Shown: positions 50,714-60,736, counted from the stretch's first letter. The stretch: 64,000 nucleotides of DNA from Vibrio sp. SCSIO 43137 (GCF_028201475.1 NZ_CP116383.1:3038001-3102000); one strand, 5' to 3'. Numbers and translations: made by a program. Notes: generated by a model not told the origin, from the sequence alone.

Positions 50714-51973
50714 TTATTCCATGTAGTTTTCCGGCAGATCAATCCGCGCGACTCCGGACTCAACCGCGGCAATGGCAACGGCTTTAGCCACGCGAGGCAA
50801 CAGACGCGGATCCATTGGCTTAGGAATAATATACTCTTTACCAAACTCCAGCTCTTTTACACCGGCAGCTTGTTTAACTTCTTGTGGCACCGGCTCTTTG
50901 GCCAGTTGGCGAATCGCTTCAACGGCTGCCAGTTTCATTTCAATATTAATTTCACTCGCCCTGACATCCAGTGCACCACGGAACAGGAACGGGAAGCAGA
51001 TAACATTGTTCACCTGATTCGGATAGTCTGAACGACCGGTGCCCATAATAAGATCATCACGCACCTTATGCGCCAATTCAGGTTTAATCTCTGGATCCGG
51101 GTTTGAACAGGCAAATACAACTGGCTTATCCGCCATCAGTGCCAGCGCCTCTTCCGGCAGCAGGTCTGGTCCCGATACACCCAAGAAAAGGTCAGCTCCG
51201 GAAATCACCTCTTCAAGGGTTCTCTTATCGGTATTGTTGGCAAAGTGCTTCTTGTGCTCAGTCAGATCTTCACGACGGGTATGAATCACCCCTTTGCGAT
51301 CCAGCATATAGATTTTTTCACGCTGTGCACCACACTTAATCAGCAGTTCCATACACGCAGTTGCCGCTGCACCGGCACCCAGACAGACGATGGTTGACTC
51401 GCAAAGTGTCTTTCCTTGTAGTTCAATGGCATTGAGCATACCCGCCGCAGTCACAATGGCAGTACCGTGTTGGTCATCATGGAACACAGGTACATCACAA
51501 CGCTCGATCAGACGACGTTCAATCTCAAAGCAATCCGGCGCTTTAATATCTTCCAGATTAATACCGCCAAAGGTATCGGCAATATTTGCTACCGTATCAA
51601 CAAACTCGTCGATGGTTCTGTGTTTTACCTGAATATCAATTGAATCCAGCCCGGCAAAACGTTTGAACAGCAGCGCCTTACCTTCCATTACCGGCTTGGA
51701 TGCCATCGGTCCCAGGTTACCCAATCCCAGAATAGCGGTACCGTTAGAGATAACAGCCACCATATTTCCCTTAGCTGTGTACTTATAAACGTTATTTACA
51801 TCCTGAGCAATTTCGCGCACCGGCTCTGCCACTCCCGGGCTATAGGCCAATGCTAAGTCCTCGACTGAATCAGCTGGCTTAGTAAGTTCTACAGAGATCT
51901 TTCCCGCTACCGGATGAGCGTGATATTGAAGTGCTTTTTGACGAAATGCTTCTTGAGGATTGTCTTCGGGCAT
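50714..51973 (-). CDS. Malic enzyme (oxaloacetate-decarboxylating malate dehydrogenase)
   Basis: This converts malate to pyruvate and CO2 with NAD(P)+. The 419-residue protein lacks the phosphotransacetylase-like tail of E. coli MaeB. It has KISVELTKPADSVEDLALAY near the N-terminus, NLGPMASKPVMEGKALLFKR (about 87-106), DDQHGTAIVTAAGMLNAIEL and the nucleotide loop VCLGAGAAATACMELL (about 196-211). Coenzyme choice cannot be settled by eye. It is convergent with metJ. Confidence 0.93.
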   Translation of the reverse strand: MPEDNPQEAFRQKALQYHAHPVAGKISVELTKPADSVEDLALAYSPGVAEPVREIAQDVNNVYKYTAKGNMVAVISNGTAILGLGNLGPMASKPVMEGKALLFKRFAGLDSIDIQVKHRTIDEFVDTVANIADTFGGINLEDIKAPDCFEIERRLIERCDVPVFHDDQHGTAIVTAAGMLNAIELQGKTLCESTIVCLGAGAAATACMELLIKCGAQREKIYMLDRKGVIHTRREDLTEHKKHFANNTDKRTLEEVISGADLFLGVSGPDLLPEEALALMADKPVVFACSNPDPEIKPELAHKVRDDLIMGTGRSDYPNQVNNVICFPFLFRGALDVRASEINIEMKLAAVEAIRQLAKEPVPQEVKQAAGVKELEFGKEYIIPKPMDPRLLPRVAKAVAIAAVESGVARIDLPENYME

Positions 51974-52089
51974 AATGTGTATTTCCAGAGAGTGTAAACA
52001 GATTGTAGGGAGATCAAATTCTAGTAGAAGTTGTTAAATCTTCATAGAAATAAAGTAAATAGATGAAAAATTTTCTTACGGCAGAAACG

Positions 52090-52116
52090 AAAAAAGGACG
52101 CCTGAGCGTCCTTTTC
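52090..52116 (-). terminator. Terminator of rpmE
   Basis: GGACGC-CTGA-GCGTCC with flanking A6 and T4 runs; on the minus strand it is followed by T6. It lies 24 bases past the rpmE stop. Confidence 0.85.
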
Positions 52117-52139
52117 TGCATTCGGTAATAATATTGCTA

Positions 52140-52358
52140 TTATTTTTTGCTTGAAAGTGCACCGAAACGCTTGTTGAAGCGATCAACACGACCACCAGTA
52201 TCAACGATACGCTGCTTACCAGTGTAGAATGGGTGGCACTTGTCACATACGTCCAGGTGGATAGAATCTTTACCTAGAGTAGAGTTAAATTCGAAAGAGT
52301 TGCCGCAAGAACAAGTTGCTTTAACTGCTTTGTACTCAGGATGGATACCTGCTTTCAT
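52140..52358 (-). CDS. rpmE: 50S ribosomal protein L31 (zinc-binding form)
   Basis: L31 bridges the two subunits through the central protuberance. The 72-residue protein has the zinc cysteines Cys16, Cys18 (CSC), Cys38 and Cys41 (CDKC), so it is the zinc-binding form that can be replaced by a Zur-controlled paralogue elsewhere. It starts [20 protein letters not shown]. It is alone and divergent from priA. Confidence 0.97.
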   Translation of the reverse strand: MKAGIHPEYKAVKATCSCGNSFEFNSTLGKDSIHLDVCDKCHPFYTGKQRIVDTGGRVDRFNKRFGALSSKK

Positions 52359-52692
52359 GGGAAAACCTCATATATAGGCCGTGTCGCTATCCGATTCTAA
52401 GCCGGACACCACACGTGTGTTCAAAAATCAGTGCGGTTTTTACCACACCATTAAGGCGGCGTATATTAAAGAATACCGGCGTCGGGATCAACCTATTTGA
52501 GTTTTTTTTCACCAACTAAATAACACATGTGCCATATACGCCACTTTGGCAGACAGCGGACAGAAACACGCATAAAGCCATGCATGGTACTCCGCACACC
52601 GTTATTTGGCAGATACATCAGCATATCTCGTATTTTCAGCCCGCTTCAACTAAACTAACCGCCTCTTTATCTCATGCTCCCGATTAAAGTTT
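52359..52692. promoter_or_regulatory. rpmE-priA intergenic region
   Basis: This 334-base gap is divergent between rpmE and priA and has no recognisable gene or RNA. On the minus strand TTGAAC (52419-52424) and TAGAAT (52394-52399), 19 bases apart, may be the rpmE promoter. A perfect palindrome CACACGTGTG (52410-52419) lies in its spacer. The priA side shows no clear promoter. Confidence 0.35.
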
Positions 52693-54894
52693 ATGCGCCC
52701 GACTATTGCACAGGTATCACTGCCCGTACCACTGGATAAAACGTTTGATTATAAAATTCAGGCGAACCAGTTTCCGGTTATCGGAGGCAGGGTTTCTGTT
52801 CCTTTCGGACGACAGACTCTGGTGGGTATTGTCACAGCCATGGTTAACAGCTCTGACTTTCCCCTCGATAAACTTAAACCCATTAAATCTGTTCTTGATT
52901 TTGAGCCGGTATGGCCGGACAAACTGCACCAGTTGCTGGTGTGGTGCAGTCAGTTCTATCAACATCCGTTAGGGGAAGTGTTCTCTAATGCCCTTCCCGG
53001 TGCATTAAGGAAAGGCAAACAGGCCAGTTTTGCCTCTGTTGTGGAGTGGCAGCTAACGGAAGCAGGAAAAAACCAGTTAATGCTCGGCTTTGGCAGGGCT
53101 GTAAAACAGGAAAAAGCGATACGAGCTCTTGCTGATGGGACAAGATCTCACCAACAACTGCTGGATGAAGATATAGACGGCACTCTTTTGAAAAAACTGG
53201 AAGAGAAAGGCTGGGTAATCTCTTCTGAGAAAAAATTCAGCAGAAAAAGCTGGCCGGCAGCCGTACAGAGCGAAATGGATACCCCCAGGCTCAACGAAGA
53301 GCAGGCCGTTGCAATCGCCACTATTAATAGCCAGAGCGAGTTTAGCTGTAACCTGCTGGAAGGTGTGACGGGTTCGGGCAAAACCGAGGTTTATCTGAAC
53401 CTGATTAAGCCTGTACTGGAAAAAGGGCAGCAGGCACTGGTGCTGGTTCCTGAAATCGGTTTAACCCCTCAGACGATAAACCGTTTTAAACGGCGCTTTG
53501 ATGTTCCAGTAGAAGTGATTCACTCCGGCCTGAATGAAACGGAAAAACTTAATGCATGGCTCTCAGCCAGAGAAGCAGAAGCCGGCATCATTATAGGTAC
53601 CCGATCCGCCCTGTTTACCCCTTTTAAATCTCTGGGGATTATTATTGTTGATGAAGAGCACGACTCCTCATACAAGCAGCAGGACTCTCTGCGCTATCAC
53701 GCCAGAGATGTCGCCATTATGCGCGCTCATAAAGAGAATATCCCTATTGTTCTCGGCTCTGCCACTCCGGCATTAGAATCTCTGCAAAATGCCCTTAGCG
53801 GTAAATATCATCACCTGACCCTGACACAAAGAGCAGGTAATGCCGTACCGGCCACTTATAAAGTGCTGGACGTTAAAGGCCTCTATCTGGAAAGTGGCCT
53901 ATCAGCCCCTCTGATTGCTGAAATGCGTCAGCATTTAGATGCGGGTAATCAGGTGATGCTTTTTCTTAACCGCAGAGGATACTCTCCGGCACTTATGTGT
54001 CACGACTGCGGCTGGATTGCCGATTGTCAGCGATGCGATGCCTACTATACCTATCACCACAATAGTCAGGAGATTCGCTGTCATCATTGTGGTTCGCAAA
54101 AGCCGGTAATTCACCACTGTCACAACTGTAACTCAAACCATCTGGTCACTATGGGCGTTGGTACCGAGCAGTTGGAAACCCAACTGGAGCACCTGTTCCC
54201 CGAATACAAAACCATACGTATAGACAGAGACAGTACGCGAAGAAAAGGAAGTCTGGAGAACGCTCTTAACGCCATTAAGAACAAAGAGTACCAAATTCTG
54301 ATTGGTACCCAGATGCTGGCTAAAGGGCACCATTTTCCCGATGTTACTTTGGTTGGGTTACTGGATGTCGACGGCTCTCTCTACAGCAGTGATTTCCGCG
54401 CTTCAGAGCGGCTAGCTCAGCTCTTTATACAGGTTGCCGGCCGGGCAGGAAGGGCAAGTAAGCCCGGGGAAGTGATATTACAAACCCATCACCCTGAGCA
54501 TCCCCTGCTGCAAGCTCTGCTCAATAAGGATTATCACCATTTTGCCCTGACGGCACTAACGGAACGAAAGCAGGCCTATCTGCCGCCTTATACTTACCTG
54601 ACCCTGTTCCGGGCAGAGGCGAGTAACTCAAAACTGGTGGAAGATTTTCTTCGTCAGGTTCGTCAGACCATTGAGGCCAATCCACTGTTTGACCCTCATA
54701 CCATGGTTCTTGGGCCAACCCCTGCCCCTATGGCAAAAAGAGCCGGTAAATCCCGTTGGCAACTGCTGCTGCAAACCTCAAACAGAAGCACAATGCAGAA
54801 ACTTCTGCACAGCGCACGGGCAGCTATACAACTACTGCCACTGGCTAAAAAAGTACGCTGGTCTCTAGATGTTGAGCCACAAGATCTCAGTTAG
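52693..54894 (+). CDS. priA: Primosomal replication protein N' (helicase PriA)
   Basis: PriA restarts stalled replication forks by loading DnaB outside oriC. The 733-residue protein has an N-terminal 3'-end-binding domain (MRPTIAQVSLPVPLDKTFDY), Walker A GVTGSGKTEVY near residue 225 and the DEAH-type box VDEEHDSSYKQQD near 320. A zinc-binding insert of paired Cys (CHDCGWIADCQRCDAYYTYH onward, about 436-482) and the C-terminal helicase half with GTQMLAKGHHFPDVTLVGLL follow. All functional motifs are intact. Confidence 0.97.
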   Translation: MRPTIAQVSLPVPLDKTFDYKIQANQFPVIGGRVSVPFGRQTLVGIVTAMVNSSDFPLDKLKPIKSVLDFEPVWPDKLHQLLVWCSQFYQHPLGEVFSNALPGALRKGKQASFASVVEWQLTEAGKNQLMLGFGRAVKQEKAIRALADGTRSHQQLLDEDIDGTLLKKLEEKGWVISSEKKFSRKSWPAAVQSEMDTPRLNEEQAVAIATINSQSEFSCNLLEGVTGSGKTEVYLNLIKPVLEKGQQALVLVPEIGLTPQTINRFKRRFDVPVEVIHSGLNETEKLNAWLSAREAEAGIIIGTRSALFTPFKSLGIIIVDEEHDSSYKQQDSLRYHARDVAIMRAHKENIPIVLGSATPALESLQNALSGKYHHLTLTQRAGNAVPATYKVLDVKGLYLESGLSAPLIAEMRQHLDAGNQVMLFLNRRGYSPALMCHDCGWIADCQRCDAYYTYHHNSQEIRCHHCGSQKPVIHHCHNCNSNHLVTMGVGTEQLETQLEHLFPEYKTIRIDRDSTRRKGSLENALNAIKNKEYQILIGTQMLAKGHHFPDVTLVGLLDVDGSLYSSDFRASERLAQLFIQVAGRAGRASKPGEVILQTHHPEHPLLQALLNKDYHHFALTALTERKQAYLPPYTYLTLFRAEASNSKLVEDFLRQVRQTIEANPLFDPHTMVLGPTPAPMAKRAGKSRWQLLLQTSNRSTMQKLLHSARAAIQLLPLAKKVRWSLDVEPQDLS

Positions 54895-54937
54895 TTGCAG
54901 ACGAAAACGTTGTCCTTAACACAAATATATTCATCAC

Positions 54938-54953
54938 TGTGACCGAAATCACA
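54938..54953 (+). promoter_or_regulatory. CRP-binding site at the cytR promoter
   Basis: TGTGA-CCGAAA-TCACA is a perfect match to the CRP consensus core. It is centred about 40 bases upstream of a start predicted from a TACATT -10 box (54973-54978), the class II activator position. Control of cytR by CRP fits E. coli. Confidence 0.75.
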
Positions 54954-55065
54954 TATACTATGCAAGTTTTGTTACATTACCCGTAATTTATTCCGGCTTT
55001 AATGAATACACTACAAGAATAATTACTATTAAATTAAATCCAATTGTCTGGAAGAGGTTAAATTT

Positions 55066-56070
55066 ATGGCGACAATGAAGGATGTTGCCCAGCTTGCAGG
55101 GGTGTCGACCGCCACTGTATCCAGAGCGTTAATGAACCCTGAGAAAGTATCTGCGTCTACCCGTAAACGAGTTGAAGACGCTGTTTTGGAAGCTGGTTAT
55201 TCCCCTAACTCCCTCGCAAGAAATCTGCGAAGAAATGAATCTAAGACCATTGTTACGATTGTTCCCGATATCTGTGACCCCTACTTCACAGAGATCATCC
55301 GCGGAATTGAAGACGCAGCATTGGAAAATGGCTATCTGGTTCTGCTTGGCGACAGTGGCCAACAGCGCAAACGTGAAAGCTCATTTATCAACCTGGTATT
55401 TACTAAGCAAGCCGACGGCATGCTACTGCTGGGTACTGACCTTCCTTTTGATGTCAGTAAACCAGAGCAGAAAAACCTGCCTCCGTTGGTGATGGCCTGT
55501 GAATACGCGCCTGAACTTGAGCTTCCGACTGTGCATATTGATAACCTGACTTCTGCTTTTGAAGCGGTTAACTATCTGACCCAGATGGGCCACAAACGAA
55601 TCGCCCAGATCTCCGGCCCGGAAGAGGCTGCGCTCTGTCAGTTCCGTTTTCAGGGCTATCAACAGGCTCTTCGTCGGGCAGGGCAGACAATGAATGCCGC
55701 CTACTGCATCAATAGTGACTTCTCTTTTGAAGGCGGTGCTAAAGCGCTGAAAAAACTACTTTCTCTGCCGGAGCCTCCTACTGCCATCTTCTGTCACAAC
55801 GACATGATGGCCATTGGCGCCATTCAGCAGGCAAAAAAGCTTGGCCTGCGTATTCCGCAAGATCTCTCTATTGTCGGCTTTGATGATATTCAGTTCTCTC
55901 AGTATTGTGATCCGCCGTTAACGACTATATCTCAGCCAAGGTATGAAATTGGTCGTCAGGCGATGTTGATGATGCTTGAGTTACTAAAAGGGCGCGATGT
56001 CAGAGCGGGTTCACGCCTGCTTGAAACTAAGCTGGTAGTTCGTAACAGTGCAGCTCCGCCGAGAATTTAG
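55066..56070 (+). CDS. cytR: LacI-family regulator CytR
   Basis: CytR represses nucleoside uptake and catabolism genes, acting with CRP and released by cytidine. In V. cholerae it also controls competence and chitin use. The 334-residue protein has the LacI helix-turn-helix MKDVAQLAGVSTATVSRALM (residues 4-23), the hinge region and a periplasmic-binding-protein-like effector domain (about 60-330, with VGFDDIQFSQYCDPPLTTIS). Gene order priA-cytR-ftsN supports the name. Confidence 0.93.
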   Translation: MATMKDVAQLAGVSTATVSRALMNPEKVSASTRKRVEDAVLEAGYSPNSLARNLRRNESKTIVTIVPDICDPYFTEIIRGIEDAALENGYLVLLGDSGQQRKRESSFINLVFTKQADGMLLLGTDLPFDVSKPEQKNLPPLVMACEYAPELELPTVHIDNLTSAFEAVNYLTQMGHKRIAQISGPEEAALCQFRFQGYQQALRRAGQTMNAAYCINSDFSFEGGAKALKKLLSLPEPPTAIFCHNDMMAIGAIQQAKKLGLRIPQDLSIVGFDDIQFSQYCDPPLTTISQPRYEIGRQAMLMMLELLKGRDVRAGSRLLETKLVVRNSAAPPRI

Positions 56071-56175
56071 GTTCTTTGCTTTAAACTAAACTGGCACATA
56101 AGGTCGTGATGGATTGTGTTAAAGGCGCTTTCTGCATTACCATGTTGCCAGTTTCCGTTTCAGTGAATTGTAAGT

Positions 56176-56715
56176 GTGGCAAATAGAGATTATGTAAAAA
56201 GAGGGCAAGGGTCGCGTAAAAAACCTGCCCGCAAAAGATCCTCCGGTTTCCCATGGAAAGCGGGTGTACTTGCTTTACTTCTTGTAAGCGGATTTGGCTA
56301 TGGGCTCTATATACTTAATCAAGACCCTGAGCCGCCGAAGACAACGGTAAAGAAAAACACAAAACCAACTAAGCCTGCTGAGAAAAAGGCCTTGCCGCCT
56401 CCGCCTGAAGAGAAGTGGGAATATGTAAAGACCCTTCCAAACAAGGAAGTAAAGGTCGAAGCCAAGCAACAGGTAGTTTCAGACATTCCGTATATTATGC
56501 AGTGCGGAGCCTTTAAAAACCTGCAGCAAGCGGAAGAGCGTAAGGTCAATATCGCTTTTCAGGGCATCAGCAGTAAGATCCGTAAAAAAGAAGGCAGCAA
56601 CTGGTACCGAGTCGTTCTTGGTCCTTATGCTCTTAAACGTGAGGCTGAGCGGGATCGACATAAGCTACAAAAAGCTAAAATCGAACCTTGTGCTATCTGG
56701 AAAGAACAGCAATAA
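56176..56715 (+). CDS. ftsN: Cell division protein FtsN
   Basis: FtsN is the late divisome protein that triggers constriction. The 179-residue protein starts at GTG (ANRDYVKRGQGSRKKPARKR, a conserved start). It has one membrane segment (about residues 28-48, GVLALLLVSGFGYGLYIL), a Pro/Lys-rich linker and a C-terminal SPOR domain (about 100-176, YIMQCGAFKNLQQAEERKVN) that binds septal peptidoglycan. It is shorter than the E. coli protein (319) because of a short linker. It is followed by hslVU. Confidence 0.94.
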   Translation: MANRDYVKRGQGSRKKPARKRSSGFPWKAGVLALLLVSGFGYGLYILNQDPEPPKTTVKKNTKPTKPAEKKALPPPPEEKWEYVKTLPNKEVKVEAKQQVVSDIPYIMQCGAFKNLQQAEERKVNIAFQGISSKIRKKEGSNWYRVVLGPYALKREAERDRHKLQKAKIEPCAIWKEQQ

Positions 56716-56785
56716 ACCCTCTCCTCCTCTGCTGAGTAGCAAATTAAGCACTGATTTTTCCACAGCACTAGTCTGTAAGCCCTTT

Positions 56786-56826
56786 AAGGACAAGATAAGT
56801 TCCAATAAAGATCCTATCTTGTCCTT
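56786..56826 (+). repeat. Perfect inverted repeat upstream of hslV
   Basis: AAGGACAAGATA (56786-56797) and TATCTTGTCCTT (56815-56826) form a 12-base-pair stem with a 17-base loop, extendable by two or three pairs. The second arm overlaps the -35 box of the heat-shock promoter. There is no T-run. It could be an operator or the ftsN 3' end. Confidence 0.55.
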
Positions 56827-56852
56827 GAATTCTTCCTGTTCCAGCCTTATAT
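56824..56852 (+). promoter_or_regulatory. Sigma-32 promoter of hslVU
   Basis: CTTGAA (56824-56829) and CCTTATAT (56845-56852) are 15 bases apart and fit the heat-shock promoter pattern, with the start predicted about 33 bases before hslV. The -10 box is imperfect. Confidence 0.55.
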
Positions 56853-56892
56853 ATTCCTCAAATCATATGAATAAAATGAAGAGGTCTGATTC

Positions 56893-57426
56893 GTGACTAC
56901 CATAGTATCTGTACGCCGTGATAATAAAGTGGTTATCGCTGGTGACGGGCAAGTCTCTCTGGGCAATACCGTAATGAAAGGCAATGCAAAAAAAGTGCGC
57001 CGCCTGTACAACAATAAAGTACTGGCAGGCTTTGCCGGTGGTACTGCCGATGCCTTTACCCTCTTTGAACGCTTTGAAAGTAAGCTGCAAATGCATCAGG
57101 GCCATCTGACCAAAGCGGCTGTAGAGCTGGCAAAAGACTGGCGTAGCGACCGGGCACTTCGCAAACTAGAAGCTCTGCTGGCCGTAGCCGATGAAACAGC
57201 CTCTCTTATCATTACCGGTAACGGTGATGTAGTGCAGCCGGAACATGACCTTATCGCAATCGGCTCCGGCGGTAATTTTGCCCAGGCAGCAGCAACCGCC
57301 CTGCTTGAAAATACTGAATTAGACGCGCGCGAAATTGCAGAAAAGTCTCTGAAAATCGCCGGTGACATCTGTGTGTTTACCAATCACCATCACACGATTG
57401 AAGAACTCGACATCGCAGCAGAATAA
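56893..57426 (+). CDS. hslV: ATP-dependent protease subunit HslV
   Basis: HslV is the peptidase of the HslUV (ClpQY) protease, a dodecamer with an N-terminal threonine nucleophile. The 177-residue protein starts at GTG with [20 protein letters not shown], so Thr2 becomes the nucleophile after Met removal. [14 protein letters not shown] and [16 protein letters not shown] are conserved. The start sits 41 bases after a sigma-32-type promoter. hslU follows after 16 bases. Confidence 0.97.
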   Translation: MTTIVSVRRDNKVVIAGDGQVSLGNTVMKGNAKKVRRLYNNKVLAGFAGGTADAFTLFERFESKLQMHQGHLTKAAVELAKDWRSDRALRKLEALLAVADETASLIITGNGDVVQPEHDLIAIGSGGNFAQAAATALLENTELDAREIAEKSLKIAGDICVFTNHHHTIEELDIAAE

Positions 57427-57442
57427 GAATTAAGGAATAACC

Positions 57443-58777
57443 ATGTCTGAAATGACTCCACGTGAAATCGTTCACGAACTTAACCGACATATTATTGGCC
57501 AGGATCAGGCAAAGCGTTCTGTTGCTATCGCCCTGAGAAACCGCTGGCGTCGTATGCAGCTTGAAGAGAGCCTGCGGGTTGAAGTATCACCTAAAAACAT
57601 CCTTATGATCGGCCCGACTGGTGTGGGTAAAACAGAAATCGCCCGCAGACTGGCTAAACTGGCAAATGCGCCTTTTATCAAGGTAGAAGCGACTAAGTTC
57701 ACCGAAGTGGGTTATGTAGGTAAAGAAGTTGAAACCATTATCCGTGACCTGACCGATGTGGCAGTCAAAATGACTCATCAGCAGGCGATGGAGAAAGTGA
57801 AGTTCCGCGCGGAAGAACAAGCTGAAGAACGTGTTCTTGATGCCCTTCTACCTCCGGCACGTGATGCATGGGGTCAGAATGAACAACCTGCTGAAGACAA
57901 CTCTAATACCCGTCAGATCTTCCGTAAAAAACTGCGTGAAGGAAAGCTGGACGACAAAGAGATCGAAGTCGATGTCGCAGCTCCGCAAATGGGTGTTGAA
58001 ATTATGGCGCCTCCGGGCATGGAAGAGATGACCAATCAGCTTCAGGGTATGTTCCAGAACCTTGCCGGAAACACCAAAAAGAACCGTAAGATGAAAATCA
58101 AAGATGCTTTCAAAGCATTGACGGAAGAAGAAGCGGCCAAACTGGTTAATCAGGAAGAGCTGAAAGAGCAGGCTATCTACAATGTAGAGAACAACGGCAT
58201 TGTGTTTATCGATGAGATAGACAAAATCTGTAAGCGCGGCGAAAGCTCTGGCCCGGATGTATCACGTGAAGGGGTACAGAGAGACCTTCTGCCACTGATC
58301 GAAGGCAGCACAATTTCAACCAAACACGGTATGGTAAAAACAGACCATATCTTGTTTATCACCTCTGGTGCGTTTCAGGTTGCTAAACCTTCTGATCTGA
58401 TCCCGGAACTTCAGGGTCGTCTGCCTATTCGTGTAGAGCTAGAAGCACTGACCAGTGACGACTTCAAACGTATCCTGACTGAGCCGAAAGCCTCTCTGAC
58501 AGAGCAATACATCGCCCTGATGAAGACAGAAGAAGTAGACATTGAGTTTTCAGAAGATGGCATTAACCAGATTGCCGACGCTGCGTGGCAGGTAAACGAA
58601 ACCACTGAAAATATTGGTGCACGTCGTCTGCATACAGTGATGGAACGTCTGATGGATGAGATCTCTTTCGAAGCTACTGATAAACCGGGTAGTAAGCTGG
58701 TAATCGACCAGGCCTACGTGAAAGAGCGTCTGGGTGACTTCGTAGAAGATGAAGATCTAAGCCGCTTTATTCTGTAA
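57443..58777 (+). CDS. hslU: ATP-dependent protease ATPase subunit HslU
   Basis: HslU is the AAA+ unfoldase that feeds HslV. The 444-residue protein has Walker [15 protein letters not shown] (residues 57-70), the pore loop GYVGKEVE (about 91-98), the long inserted I domain (about 110-240), Walker [14 protein letters not shown] (near 255) and a C-terminal docking tail ending RFIL, which inserts into HslV. It is cotranscribed with hslV. Confidence 0.98.
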   Translation: MSEMTPREIVHELNRHIIGQDQAKRSVAIALRNRWRRMQLEESLRVEVSPKNILMIGPTGVGKTEIARRLAKLANAPFIKVEATKFTEVGYVGKEVETIIRDLTDVAVKMTHQQAMEKVKFRAEEQAEERVLDALLPPARDAWGQNEQPAEDNSNTRQIFRKKLREGKLDDKEIEVDVAAPQMGVEIMAPPGMEEMTNQLQGMFQNLAGNTKKNRKMKIKDAFKALTEEEAAKLVNQEELKEQAIYNVENNGIVFIDEIDKICKRGESSGPDVSREGVQRDLLPLIEGSTISTKHGMVKTDHILFITSGAFQVAKPSDLIPELQGRLPIRVELEALTSDDFKRILTEPKASLTEQYIALMKTEEVDIEFSEDGINQIADAAWQVNETTENIGARRLHTVMERLMDEISFEATDKPGSKLVIDQAYVKERLGDFVEDEDLSRFIL

Positions 58778-58828
58778 AAAGAGAGAATTGTCATTTAACA
58801 GTGGCATTTTTCGTATAGACAAATCATA

Positions 58829-58862
58829 AAGTCCACCCACACAAAGTAGGTGGGCTTTTTAT
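58829..58862 (+). terminator. Terminator of hslVU
   Basis: AGTCCACC and GGTGGGCT arms with an 11-base loop are followed by TTTTT. It ends the hslVU transcript 50 bases after the hslU stop. Confidence 0.8.
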
Positions 58863-58912
58863 TATCTGCACAATTGATATACTTCCTTGGTCAAACCGAG
58901 GTAAACAATTTC

Positions 58913-59830
58913 ATGAAGCAGTCCATAGCAATCTGGCTAGATGCCGTAAGACCGAAAACTCTGCCACTGGCGCTTGTCTCAATCACCACAGGCAGCAGTC
59001 TGGCGTACGCAAGCGGCCGCTTTTCCTTTGCCATTACCATTCTGGCTTTAGTGACTGCCATCTTCCTGCAAATATTATCCAATCTTGCCAATGACTATGG
59101 CGATGCGGAAAAAGGCACAGATAATGACGATCGTCTGGGGCCAACCCGTGCACTGCAATCGGGCGCCGTTTCAGCTTCAGAGATGAAGAAAGCCATAATC
59201 ATCAATATTGTGCTGACCATGTTTTCCGGCCTGGCACTTATTTTCTATTCGCTGGACAGTTTGTCGAACATTTTAGCCTTTATCGGTTTGGGGCTGCTGG
59301 CTATTCTCAGCTCAATCGCCTATACCATGGGCAGCAAACCCTATGGCTATGTCGGGCTAGGTGATCTTTCGGTATTTATCTTTTTTGGCCTGCTCGGCGT
59401 TGGCGGAACCTACTTCCTCCATACCGGCTTACTTGATACCGATATACTGGTTCCGGCCGTTGGTTGCGGTCTACTGGCCGTTGCCGTGCTAAACATCAAC
59501 AATATGCGCGATATAGAGAATGATGAAGCCTGTGGCAAGCGGACTGTTGCCGTGCGTCTCGGACAGCAATCAGCCAAGTATTACCACATACTACTTATCG
59601 GTCTGGCATTTTGTTCTTTCGTGTTTTATCTCTACACGCATTCCACAACCGTCTGGATTATGGTGCCGTTTTTCTTGTCGGCAATCACCCTGTTCAAACA
59701 CGGCCGTGAAGTGCTGGAATCAAGCTCTCCGGTTCTGATTGCGCCTATGATGCCAACCATTGTGAAGTGTGCATCTATTACTAACATTTTGTTTTCACTG
59801 GTAGTTGTGGCTCAAACTCTGACCAGATAA
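58913..59830 (+). CDS. menA: 1,4-dihydroxy-2-naphthoate polyprenyltransferase
   Basis: MenA attaches the polyprenyl chain to dihydroxynaphthoate, giving demethylmenaquinone in the inner membrane. I start at MKQSIAIWLDAVRPKTLPLA (305 residues); the frame extends 21 codons upstream into the terminator. UbiA-family features include NDYGDAEKGTDNDDRLGPTR (about residues 60-79, Mg-diphosphate motif), NINNMRDIENDEACGKRT (second Asp-rich motif, about 190-207) and about eight membrane segments. It lies between hslVU and rraA. Confidence 0.94.
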   Translation: MKQSIAIWLDAVRPKTLPLALVSITTGSSLAYASGRFSFAITILALVTAIFLQILSNLANDYGDAEKGTDNDDRLGPTRALQSGAVSASEMKKAIIINIVLTMFSGLALIFYSLDSLSNILAFIGLGLLAILSSIAYTMGSKPYGYVGLGDLSVFIFFGLLGVGGTYFLHTGLLDTDILVPAVGCGLLAVAVLNINNMRDIENDEACGKRTVAVRLGQQSAKYYHILLIGLAFCSFVFYLYTHSTTVWIMVPFFLSAITLFKHGREVLESSSPVLIAPMMPTIVKCASITNILFSLVVVAQTLTR

Positions 59831-59907
59831 TTGAGCCGTATCATTGCAATGGCACTATCAGAAGATATACTTTTAAAATATTAATTTGCCGATAGAAGAT
59901 GATGCGT

Positions 59908-60444
59908 ATGGAATATAACACTTCTGCCCTTTGTGATATTTACCTTGATCAGGTTGATGTCGTTGAGCCCATGTTCAGTAATTTCGGGGGTTGTGCATCT
60001 TTCGCAGGTCAAATCACTACCGTTAAATGTTTTGAAGATAACGGGCTGATCCGCTCTGTTCTTGAAGAGGATGGTAACGGCCGGGTACTTCTTATTGATG
60101 GCGGCGGCTCATTAAGAAAAGCCCTTATTGATGCTGAGCTAGCTGTACTTGCTGAAGAGAATGAATGGGAAGGTATCGTCGTCTACGGCTGTATCCGCGA
60201 AGTTGATGAACTGGAAGATATGAGTATCGGTATTCAGGCTCTGGCATCCATTCCGGTTGGTGCGGCGAAACAAGAGATTGGTGAGATCGATGTTCCGGTT
60301 AATTTTGGCGGTGTAACCTTCCTCCCTGAAGATTACTTATATGCCGACAATACCGGCATCATTCTTTCTCAGGAACCTCTGGATACAGAAATAGACTCGC
60401 AGGATGAAGACGAATACGAGCCTATTCCGGAACAAGAAGATTAA
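59908..60444 (+). CDS. rraA: Ribonuclease E activity regulator RraA
   Basis: RraA binds the C-terminal degradosome region of RNase E and inhibits it. I start at [20 protein letters not shown] (178 residues), matching E. coli. The conserved [20 protein letters not shown] (about 69-88) and [18 protein letters not shown] are present. The C-terminus is longer and very acidic ([15 protein letters not shown]). Gene order menA-rraA-zapB-glpX matches E. coli. Confidence 0.95.
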   Translation: MEYNTSALCDIYLDQVDVVEPMFSNFGGCASFAGQITTVKCFEDNGLIRSVLEEDGNGRVLLIDGGGSLRKALIDAELAVLAEENEWEGIVVYGCIREVDELEDMSIGIQALASIPVGAAKQEIGEIDVPVNFGGVTFLPEDYLYADNTGIILSQEPLDTEIDSQDEDEYEPIPEQED

Positions 60445-60493
60445 TCAGTTAATCTGTTGAGACCCATTGAGCAATAAAACGCTCTGTGGGTCT

Positions 60494-60736
60494 TTATTCT
60501 ACATCTTCCATTTTGCCAAGCAGAGTTCTGATGCGCTGCTGCCACGCTGCCTGCTCTTCCTGCATTTGCTGATTCTGCTGAACTAAAGCCTCTTTTTCCT
60601 CTTTCGCCAACTCAGCCTGCTCACTCAGTTGCTGGTTGCTCTGTTTAAGCTCTTCAACTTCCATTTGCAGTAACGTAATAGTATCTACTGCGGTCTGAAT
60701 TTTACTTTCTAGTTGTTCTAATACGTCCAATGACAT
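60494..60736 (-). CDS. zapB: Cell division protein ZapB
   Basis: ZapB is a coiled-coil protein that assembles at midcell with FtsZ through ZapA. I start at [20 protein letters not shown] behind GGTAAA-type sequence, giving 80 residues; the longer frame from 60811 is not conserved. The whole protein is one heptad coiled coil rich in Gln/Glu ([20 protein letters not shown]). It is convergent with rraA and divergent from glpX. Confidence 0.93.
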   Translation of the reverse strand: MSLDVLEQLESKIQTAVDTITLLQMEVEELKQSNQQLSEQAELAKEEKEALVQQNQQMQEEQAAWQQRIRTLLGKMEDVE

